NCBI GenBank assembly: GCA_028280855.1
Contig: JANQLA010000034.1
Span: forward strand, 1-36,469
Reading direction: 5' to 3'
DNA from: Melioribacteraceae bacterium
Lineage (GTDB): Bacteria; Bacteroidota; Ignavibacteria; Ignavibacteriales; Melioribacteraceae
Length of the DNA stretch: 36,469 bases
This document shows, in pieces, positions 14,599 through 22,528 of the stretch. A program made the translations under genes and the position numbers. Every line of letters starts with the position of its first letter. Positions within the stretch are counted from its first letter, which is position 1. The notes below the pieces were generated by a model. It was not told the origin of the DNA. It worked only from the letters and a program-made list of their open reading frames with translations, and did not search any database.

Positions 14599-17232
14599 AT
14601 GGCTGTTAAGAATCTTAGCGAAATACCGAAAGCTTATAATCCCGCCGAAGTTGAAGATAAGTGGTATACATACTGGGAAGAAAACGATACTTTTCACTCT
14701 GAAAGAGACGACGGAAAAGAACCTTTCACAATTGTAATTCCACCGCCAAATGTAACGGGTATGCTGCATATGGGACACATCCTGAACAATACTTTGCAGG
14801 ATATTTATATTCGTTATAAAAAGATGTTGGGTTATAACGCGTGCTGGGTACCCGGTACCGATCACGCATCAATTGCTACGGAATCCAAAGTAATTGCCTA
14901 TTTAAAGGAAAAAGGAATTAATAAATTTGATATAGGACGTGAAGAATTTCTTAAGCATTGCTGGGAATGGACAGATAAGTACGGCGGCATAATAATAAAG
15001 CAGCTTCGCAAACTTGGTACAAGCTGCGATTGGCAACGACAACGATTTACAATGGACGATCATTATTATCAAAAAGTTATTGAAGCCTTTGTAAAACTTT
15101 ATAAGGAAGGATTGATCTACCGTGGTTACAGGATGGTTAATTGGTGCCCGGCTTCAAAGTCAGCCATCTCCGACGAAGAAGTAATCTATAAAACTATACA
15201 GGGTAAATTGTGGCATTTGAAGTACCCGGTTATTGACGAACAAGGGAAGATTATTGATCATGTTGTAGTTGCAACGACTCGTCCCGAAACAATGCTGGGT
15301 GATACTGCAGTAGCTGTAAATCCCAATGACGAGAGGTACAAAGCCCTTATCGGCAAAACCGTTTTGCTACCCTTGTGCGAAAGGGAGATTCCTGTAGTTG
15401 CCGATGATTATGTGGACATAGAATTTGGTACCGGGGTTGTAAAAATTACGCCGGCACATGATGTCAATGACTACGAACTGGGTAAACGCCATGAACTTGA
15501 GTTTATAAATATATTTAATGATGATGCAACAACTAACGACAACGTGCCATATGATTTTCGCAACATGGACAGATACGATGTTCGCAAAAAGGTAGTAAAA
15601 CGATTTGATGAATTGGAGTTACTTGAAAAAGTAGAAGACTATATGAACAGCGTCGGCTATTCGCAGCGCGGAGACGTTCCGATAGAACCATACCTCTCCG
15701 ATCAGTGGTTCATGAAAATGGATGACCTTGCAAAACCTGCGCTCGACTTAGTGAAGAAAGGTGAGATTAAGTTTCACCCGAATCATTGGATTAAAACTTA
15801 TGAGCATTGGATGGATAACATTCGTGACTGGTGCATATCACGCCAACTTTGGTGGGGGCATCGTATACCTGTTTGGTATCACAAAGAAACCAAAGAAATT
15901 TATTGTGATGTTACTCCCCCCGAAGATATTGACAATTGGAGGCAGGAAGAAGATGTGCTTGATACATGGGCTTCCAGTTGGCTGTGGGCGCAGGATGTTT
16001 TCACAACTGAAGAAGACCAAAAATATTACTACCCAACCAACCTTCTCGTTACCGCCCCTGATATTATTTTTTTCTGGGTTGCGCGAATGATTATGGCAGG
16101 CGAAAAATTTATGGGCGAGGTGCCGTTTAAAGATGTTTACTTTACCAGTTTAATTCGGGATGTGCAAGGGCGAAAGATGAGCAAGTCGCTTGGTAACTCG
16201 CCTGATCCAATTGACGTGATAAACGATTATGGTGCGGATGCTCTTCGTTTTACAATTAACTACATTGCTCCGTTAGGACAAGACGTGTTATTTGACATTG
16301 AGAAGTGCGAAATAGGAAGAAACTTTGCAAATAAAATCTGGAATGCCGGGCGATTCCTTTTAATGAATGCACAAGATATAGAACTTGATGATTCGCTTAA
16401 AGATAAACATATTGATTTTGCCGACGAGTGGATTCAATCGCGTTTCCAAAATGCGATAAAAGATTTACATTCGGCGCTGGATAAGTTCGAAGTAAACCAG
16501 GCTACAAAAATCATTTATTCGTTTGTTTGGAATGACTATTGTGACTGGTACTTAGAGTTGATTAAAAACCAGATTTATTCCGACGATAAAGAAATTAAAT
16601 CAGCCGTTCTAACCAGGGCTCTGCTGTTATTTGAAGATATGTTAAAAATTATTCATCCGTTTATGCCTTTTATTTCGGAAGAAATATGGCAGTTATTAAG
16701 TGAACGTGAGGCGGGTGATAGCATCACAAAAACCGGTTTCCCCAAATACGATGAATCATTAATTAATGAATCGGCGGAAGAAGAAATTGATTTTGTTCAA
16801 AAGGTTGTTGCTGCTATTCGTAATATTCGCGGAGAGATGAACATTCCGCCATCCAAGCAAATTGATGTGCTTATAAAAGGCGATGAGTTAAGCGAAAACC
16901 AATCCAAATATATCAGTTCGTTAGCTCGTGTTAAAAAACTGGAGGCTTCGCAGAACGTTGTTAAACCCAAAGCTTCGGCTTCTGCATTAGCAAAGGGTGC
17001 AGAGATTTATGTGCCGCTGGAAGGATTGATAGACTTGGATCTTGAACGACAACGGTTGGAAAAAGAGAAGAATCGATTGGAAGGAATGCTAGCAGGCGTT
17101 TCAAAAAAGTTATCCAATGAAAAATTTGTTAACAATGCACCTAAAGATGTTGTTGAGCGCGAAAAAGCCAAGAAGGCAGATTGGGAGAGTTCGTTGAGTA
17201 AAATAAACGTACTCCTTGCCGAATTGAATTAA
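14599..17232 (+). CDS. valS: Valyl-tRNA synthetase
   Basis: 877 residues, a normal ValRS length. The class I signatures are both intact: HMGH at 57-60 within PPPNVTGMLHMGH, and KMSKS at 526-530. The editing (CP1) domain is visible around TTRPETMLGDTAVAVNP and GTGVVKITPAHDVNDY. An anticodon-binding helical domain follows, with YCDWYLEL and PFISEEIWQLL. The C-terminal coiled-coil arm (about 810-877, LDLERQRLEKEKNRLEG...) is typical of ValRS and separates it from IleRS. The enzyme charges tRNA-Val and hydrolyses mischarged Thr-tRNA. It is a single-gene unit with its own promoter. Confidence 0.97.
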   Translation: MAVKNLSEIPKAYNPAEVEDKWYTYWEENDTFHSERDDGKEPFTIVIPPPNVTGMLHMGHILNNTLQDIYIRYKKMLGYNACWVPGTDHASIATESKVIAYLKEKGINKFDIGREEFLKHCWEWTDKYGGIIIKQLRKLGTSCDWQRQRFTMDDHYYQKVIEAFVKLYKEGLIYRGYRMVNWCPASKSAISDEEVIYKTIQGKLWHLKYPVIDEQGKIIDHVVVATTRPETMLGDTAVAVNPNDERYKALIGKTVLLPLCEREIPVVADDYVDIEFGTGVVKITPAHDVNDYELGKRHELEFINIFNDDATTNDNVPYDFRNMDRYDVRKKVVKRFDELELLEKVEDYMNSVGYSQRGDVPIEPYLSDQWFMKMDDLAKPALDLVKKGEIKFHPNHWIKTYEHWMDNIRDWCISRQLWWGHRIPVWYHKETKEIYCDVTPPEDIDNWRQEEDVLDTWASSWLWAQDVFTTEEDQKYYYPTNLLVTAPDIIFFWVARMIMAGEKFMGEVPFKDVYFTSLIRDVQGRKMSKSLGNSPDPIDVINDYGADALRFTINYIAPLGQDVLFDIEKCEIGRNFANKIWNAGRFLLMNAQDIELDDSLKDKHIDFADEWIQSRFQNAIKDLHSALDKFEVNQATKIIYSFVWNDYCDWYLELIKNQIYSDDKEIKSAVLTRALLLFEDMLKIIHPFMPFISEEIWQLLSEREAGDSITKTGFPKYDESLINESAEEEIDFVQKVVAAIRNIRGEMNIPPSKQIDVLIKGDELSENQSKYISSLARVKKLEASQNVVKPKASASALAKGAEIYVPLEGLIDLDLERQRLEKEKNRLEGMLAGVSKKLSNEKFVNNAPKDVVEREKAKKADWESSLSKINVLLAELN

Positions 17233-17348
17233 AAATGAACCGGCTTATATACTGCTTTTACTGCCTGTAGTTTTTATGAAACCTTTTTGCACTTAGAAAT
17301 CTTTGCATAAAATATTATTTTCAGTCAGTTCAATTTATTGGGAATAGC

Positions 17349-20210
17349 ATGAAAAAATTTTTTTTAGTTTTTCTTTTTATCGGCGGGTTTTTATCCTCGG
17401 TTCACTCAAAGAATTATATTGAAAAAGACGGCGTTAAATATTTACCAAATAAAATTCTGGTTAAATTCAAAACGCTTGAGGATGTATCCAACCTGTCATC
17501 CGAATTGTTGTCAAAAAAATTAAAGTCTGACTCCCAAATTTCGCTGAAGTCGGTTAAACAAAAATTTTTCGCTAAAAGAAAGACCAGCGAAAGATTTAAG
17601 CTCATTCATGAGATAGAGTTGAACGGTCCTCACGATCCCTCATACATCAGCAAAAAGCTAAGTAAATTGCCGGGTATAGCATGGGCCGAGCCCGAAATGA
17701 TTCACGAACTTGCTTTTGTACCGAATGACCCGAGCTACTCCCAGCAATACGCTCTTACAAATGTTCAGGCAGAGGCTGCCTGGGATATAACAAAAGGAAG
17801 CGCTGAAATAATCATAGCAATAAATGATACCGGCGTTGATTGGGACCATCCCGATCTTGCTGCAAATATCTGGATCAACGAGGCTGAAGCAAACGGAACA
17901 TCAGGTGTTGACGATGATAATAACGGATTCATTGATGACATTAGGGGATGGGATTTTGGCGGACTTAGCGGGATACAGGACAACGATCCGAAGGAAGATA
18001 AACCGGATCACGGCACACACGTTGCAGGTATTGCCGCCGCGGTTACAAATAACGGAACAGGCGTCGCAGGCATCGGGTTTAATTGCAAAATTATGCCCGT
18101 AAAAACTTCGCAGGATAACATAAGGAACGATCAGGGCGTGGCTCTTATTTCGCACGGATATAAGGGTATACTTTACGCTGTTGATAGTGGCGCCGATATT
18201 ATTAATTGTTCCTGGGGCGGTTACGGATTTCAGCAGGCGGCTCAGGAAGTAATAGATTATGCAGTGGCTAATGGTGTTCTCGTAGTGGGTGCTGCAGGTA
18301 ATGAAGGTAGGCGCGAGGCAATTTATCCCGGAAAGTATGAAGGTGCTTTATCTGTAGGCTATAGTAACCAGTCAGATAGAAGAGACGGTTCATCAAACTA
18401 CGGAGAGTCTGTCGACCTATTTGCTCCCGGGGCACGTATCTTTAATACATGGCAGGATGATACCTACGTCACTTTGTATGGTTCATCAATGGCTGCTCCT
18501 TTAGTTTCGGGCATTGCCGGTCTGGTTAAGAGTATTTTTCCTACTTATACCCCTTTGCAAATTGCCGAGCAGGTTAGAGTAAATGCCGACAATATTGACG
18601 CTCAGAATCCCGGCTTCGGTTTGTTGTTGGGTTCGGGACGTGTAAATGCATTTAATGCCGTATCAAACAGCAATGCAATATCGGTACGCGCCGATGATGT
18701 TCGCTTTATTGATATGGGCGATGGAGATGGTGTTTTTGAATCGGGTGAACGAATTGATGTGGAGGTTGATTTTACAAATTATTTGAGCGCAACAAGTAAC
18801 CTAAGCGTGCAAATGATTAGTAATTCAAACCAGGTTACATTTAATACTGCCTCATTGAATTTCGGATCAAAAGGCACTCTGGAGAGTTTTAATAACTTAT
18901 CTAATAAGTTTTCATTCACAATAAGTGAAACCGCACAGGTAAGTCTGGATGTTCGCTTTCGTTTGGATTTTACCGATGGATCATACAATGATTTTCAGTG
19001 GACTAGAGAGATAACGATTAATCCCCTGTATAAAACTACATCTATAAATGATATTGCTGTAACAATTTCAAGTGACGGTAAAATAGGATTTAACGATTAC
19101 CCAGATAACTCGCAGGGAGACGGCTTTATATTTCGTGACGGCACAAATCTTCTGTTTGAAGGCGGGTTAATGTACGGGAATTCATCTTCGAAAATTCTTA
19201 GTTCCGTTCGATCAAGCGACGAGCAGGTTTCATCGGATGAATTTACTGTAGTAGAACCCTTTATTGTCAGCAGTCCCGGAGATATTGCCGATGAGCAGGG
19301 TCATGCCATATTTACAGACGCTGCGCAGGGCTCTAAAAGATTAAACATAGAAACAGAATTGAATACATATTCTTTTGCAGATAGTGACGGAAGCGACTTT
19401 ATAATTCTGGAATACATTTTTAAGAATACATCGAATCAGTCAATTAGTAATTTTTATTCAGGTTTATTTTTCGATTGGGATATTGATGAACCGAATTATG
19501 ATAGTAACATTGGCAGGTATGATAATGAAGGAAAATTTGGCTACGCTGTTAACAATAACTTGTTGCAAATTTCCACTCATGCTGCGGCCGCGCTATTAAC
19601 CGAAGGTACCCATGGTTTTTACACGATGAGTAATCCTGATTTGATTCATGACGGTTTTACTGATGCTGAAAAATGGACGACGCTTAGCAGCGGTACGGCA
19701 AATGCCAGCGGTGGGCCTGCGGATATTTCTACCGTCAGCTCTGTCGGTCCCCTAGTTATAAATGGCAACGAAAGTATAAAAGTCGCCTTTTCATTATCAG
19801 CAGCAGAAAGCCTGCAAGATTTGCGTGATGCTGTAAGTCGCAGCCGCACTAAATACAGCCAAATATTGTCGGATGTTAACGACGAAAATATTACACCGTT
19901 AACATTTAACCTGGCTCAGAATTACCCGAATCCGTTTAACCCGTCCACTACCATCGAGTATAACATTCCTGTAGAGGCCGTGAGCGGAGTTGAAGAACAA
20001 AATGTAAAACTAAAAATCTATGACATGCTCGGTCGTAAAATCGCAACACTTGTTGATGAACAAAAACGACCCGGTAAATATTCCATTGCATGGGATGCTT
20101 CATCCGTCAGCCGACGGATCGCGAGTGGAATTTATTTTTATGAGCTTAGTGTCCAGAGCCAAGAGTCAAGAACCAAGATTATTAGAAAGAAGATGGTACT
20201 TTTAAAGTGA
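17349..20210 (+). CDS. T9SS-exported subtilisin-like serine protease
   Basis: 953 residues. A signal peptide (about 1-20) and a propeptide beginning LPNKILVKFK (about 30-118) precede a peptidase S8 domain. The triad is intact: Asp160 in NDTGVDWDHPDL, His221 in DHGTHVAG and Ser380 in GSSMAAPLVSG. Residues 450-560 form a beta domain with a calcium-type DGDGVFESGE loop. An 'S8-associated' beta region follows. The last 100 residues are a T9SS type A sorting domain starting at QNYPNPFNPSTTIEY. The protein is therefore secreted and activated by loss of its propeptide; extracellular protein degradation is the likely role. The ATG at 17349 opens a canonical signal peptide. It stands alone between valS and the unknown three-gene cluster. 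Confidence 0.93.
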   Translation: MKKFFLVFLFIGGFLSSVHSKNYIEKDGVKYLPNKILVKFKTLEDVSNLSSELLSKKLKSDSQISLKSVKQKFFAKRKTSERFKLIHEIELNGPHDPSYISKKLSKLPGIAWAEPEMIHELAFVPNDPSYSQQYALTNVQAEAAWDITKGSAEIIIAINDTGVDWDHPDLAANIWINEAEANGTSGVDDDNNGFIDDIRGWDFGGLSGIQDNDPKEDKPDHGTHVAGIAAAVTNNGTGVAGIGFNCKIMPVKTSQDNIRNDQGVALISHGYKGILYAVDSGADIINCSWGGYGFQQAAQEVIDYAVANGVLVVGAAGNEGRREAIYPGKYEGALSVGYSNQSDRRDGSSNYGESVDLFAPGARIFNTWQDDTYVTLYGSSMAAPLVSGIAGLVKSIFPTYTPLQIAEQVRVNADNIDAQNPGFGLLLGSGRVNAFNAVSNSNAISVRADDVRFIDMGDGDGVFESGERIDVEVDFTNYLSATSNLSVQMISNSNQVTFNTASLNFGSKGTLESFNNLSNKFSFTISETAQVSLDVRFRLDFTDGSYNDFQWTREITINPLYKTTSINDIAVTISSDGKIGFNDYPDNSQGDGFIFRDGTNLLFEGGLMYGNSSSKILSSVRSSDEQVSSDEFTVVEPFIVSSPGDIADEQGHAIFTDAAQGSKRLNIETELNTYSFADSDGSDFIILEYIFKNTSNQSISNFYSGLFFDWDIDEPNYDSNIGRYDNEGKFGYAVNNNLLQISTHAAAALLTEGTHGFYTMSNPDLIHDGFTDAEKWTTLSSGTANASGGPADISTVSSVGPLVINGNESIKVAFSLSAAESLQDLRDAVSRSRTKYSQILSDVNDENITPLTFNLAQNYPNPFNPSTTIEYNIPVEAVSGVEEQNVKLKIYDMLGRKIATLVDEQKRPGKYSIAWDASSVSRRIASGIYFYELSVQSQESRTKIIRKKMVLLK

Positions 20211-20377
20211 TCTATTCACAATTTCCATATCCAGATAACCTCTCTTTAATATAAAATATACTGATATAAAAAGATATAATATCTGCCATAGTAATTCCTA
20301 ATAAAGCCATTATTTGATTAATATAATATAAAAATTTATGTTATCATAGAATATACTTTAATCTCTTGAGGGGTCTA

Positions 20378-22525
20378 ATGCTGACTAGATTTTTTTTAAT
20401 TATCTCGTTATTCCCATTCTTAGTTGTTGCACAAGTGCAGATTAAAGAAAGAATTGAACTGAACAAACACACGTCAATTGCTTATCACGATAGCTCAGAT
20501 GTTTATCAGGGAATGAGTTTCGATAAGAGCAATAACTTCACACTTAATAGTACAAATGTAGATACCACAACATTTTTAACACTACCTTATAAATCATATG
20601 TTCAGGTTGAAATTCTTGGTGGATTCGCCGCCGGGAGTCATATATTGTATTTAAGAAGTCACGGTGATATTGTAATTGTTGACAACCCGCTTGGTAATAT
20701 AGGGTATCTGTGGGAGTCAAGTGTCTTCCCTTCCGGAACAGAGCTCGATTTTGGTCTGTGGTTTAATGGAAATCCCAGTATACCTCCGCAATGGGAATTT
20801 GGCGCTATAAGAAGCCCAACATCTTCGACCAGTTACAAATTTAGTTTTAACGATGCTGACTATGATCGCGATTATGACGATGTAATAATAGAAGTCGAGA
20901 TTTTTAGAGTATGCGAAGATTATGAACCTTTTTATATTGAGTCAAATCTACCCCAGGAATATACTATTACTGCAACATCACATTTTGGAGTTTCTTTATG
21001 GCTGTCAAACTGCCTCGGGGAATTACACTATTTGAACAGCAATGAAACGTTTAGTGCGGAGATAGTTCAAGGCTTTGAATATGCCGAGTTATACAATCCT
21101 GTTACAATGGAATTTGGTACAATGCTTTCAGAAATAGCTCCTGTTGATAATATAGCTGAATTTGGATTTAGCTCATCTGTTTTGGAATTAGAAGAGGAGG
21201 TAAATATAAAAATAAAAATTAGCTCAGTCGTCCCTAATACTGCTGATTATTATTTCAATCTAAAAATGATACCTTCTCTTCTCAAAGTTTATTTTGAACC
21301 GGAGACAATAATGCCCGGAGATACTGCAACACTAAACTTTTTGGTAATGGATGAAGGGGGAGTAGAGGTTTCTCCACCTGAAGATATGGTTTTCCTTGTA
21401 TCTGTTGTTGATTATCCACCAAATGGAAGATTGTTCGATCCTATTACAGAGCAGGATGATTTTAATTTATTTGGTGTAAAAGGTGGAATAAAGTTTATCG
21501 CAAACGAATTTATTGAAGAAGATACTATTGAGTGTATTATCTTTGCAGAAGAAGACTCCGGACCTGGTGGAATTGGTAAGATAATTCAGTCTAACGATAA
21601 TCCATCAAATATTCATGCGACAGACGCAAATCAACCTCCCGAATTTTTCTATTTGCCATTGAGTGGTATTGGTAAAATTAAAATTATAAAGGAAATTAAC
21701 AACTGCGAGGAGTTTGCGTGCACTAACATGAATGAGCCGAAGCCACCAACATTTGAAGTCAATACAATGACACCAACTGAATATAGTATCCAATATGGAA
21801 AAGATTGGTGCAAAGTTAATCCGCCTTCCGGTTTATTCAAGCCATTGTTTGAAAGAAGTCATACAACTCAAACAATTCCGTTTGTTAAAGACTTTGAGAT
21901 TGAACCATGTTTTAACACATCAACGAATTCGTGGCAGCCTGAAGTTAGTGGGGGAAGCATAAAGTTAAATAGTGTTTTAGGTGTTTGTACAGATAATCTG
22001 GAAGGGGAAGATAAGATACTTATTGATGATTTTAACGACCTTGTAAATTTAGCCAGTGATGGAGCCGACTTATGCGAAATATTAGAAGACTTTGAGATGC
22101 ATTATAATTATGACAACTTTGAGAGAAGTGAATTAAAGTATGTTATTTTGCCGGTAATTCAAAAACATGAAGAAATCCATAAAGAAAGATTTGAGAATTT
22201 GATAAAAAATGATTTGATGAACTCTGAGGTGAAAATCAATGATAATATTCCAAAGCAATCGTTTAGTGATTTATTTACATATTACCAATACGCCTGCGAA
22301 GGAAACTTTCATGATTTCAATTATGTAAAAAATAAGTTTCATGAACATTTTAATGATGTGATAAATAAATTAATCCCACAGATAAAGATACATTATGATG
22401 AGCAAACTGCCGATCCTACAAATGAGTACGAAACACATAAGGATAAAAGAATTAGAAAAATTATCAATGATTTCATAGATCAACTTGAGGATCTACCAAA
22501 CTATAATTGTATTGATGCGGAGTAA
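20378..22525 (+). CDS. Exported protein of unknown function with DUF4114-like motif and HExxH
   Basis: 715 residues; I do not recognise the whole protein. The ATG at 20378 is chosen because GAGGGG lies just upstream and a signal peptide (MLTRFFLIISLFPFLVVAQV) starts there; an in-frame TTG 12 bases earlier would overlap that site. Residues 153-176 read YKFSFNDADYDRDYDDVIIEV, like the acidic D-x-D-[FY]-[ND]-D end of DUF4114 calcium-binding domains. The middle (about 180-430) looks like beta-sandwich domains. The C-terminal 150 residues are helical, with HEEIH at 597-601, the HExxH zinc motif; downstream Glu and His residues could complete the site. It could be a zincin-type protease, but this is inference. 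There is no sorting domain. The next gene starts 3 bases after its stop. Base composition is clearly AT-rich. Confidence 0.75.
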   Translation: MLTRFFLIISLFPFLVVAQVQIKERIELNKHTSIAYHDSSDVYQGMSFDKSNNFTLNSTNVDTTTFLTLPYKSYVQVEILGGFAAGSHILYLRSHGDIVIVDNPLGNIGYLWESSVFPSGTELDFGLWFNGNPSIPPQWEFGAIRSPTSSTSYKFSFNDADYDRDYDDVIIEVEIFRVCEDYEPFYIESNLPQEYTITATSHFGVSLWLSNCLGELHYLNSNETFSAEIVQGFEYAELYNPVTMEFGTMLSEIAPVDNIAEFGFSSSVLELEEEVNIKIKISSVVPNTADYYFNLKMIPSLLKVYFEPETIMPGDTATLNFLVMDEGGVEVSPPEDMVFLVSVVDYPPNGRLFDPITEQDDFNLFGVKGGIKFIANEFIEEDTIECIIFAEEDSGPGGIGKIIQSNDNPSNIHATDANQPPEFFYLPLSGIGKIKIIKEINNCEEFACTNMNEPKPPTFEVNTMTPTEYSIQYGKDWCKVNPPSGLFKPLFERSHTTQTIPFVKDFEIEPCFNTSTNSWQPEVSGGSIKLNSVLGVCTDNLEGEDKILIDDFNDLVNLASDGADLCEILEDFEMHYNYDNFERSELKYVILPVIQKHEEIHKERFENLIKNDLMNSEVKINDNIPKQSFSDLFTYYQYACEGNFHDFNYVKNKFHEHFNDVINKLIPQIKIHYDEQTADPTNEYETHKDKRIRKIINDFIDQLEDLPNYNCIDAE

Positions 22526-22528
22526 AAA

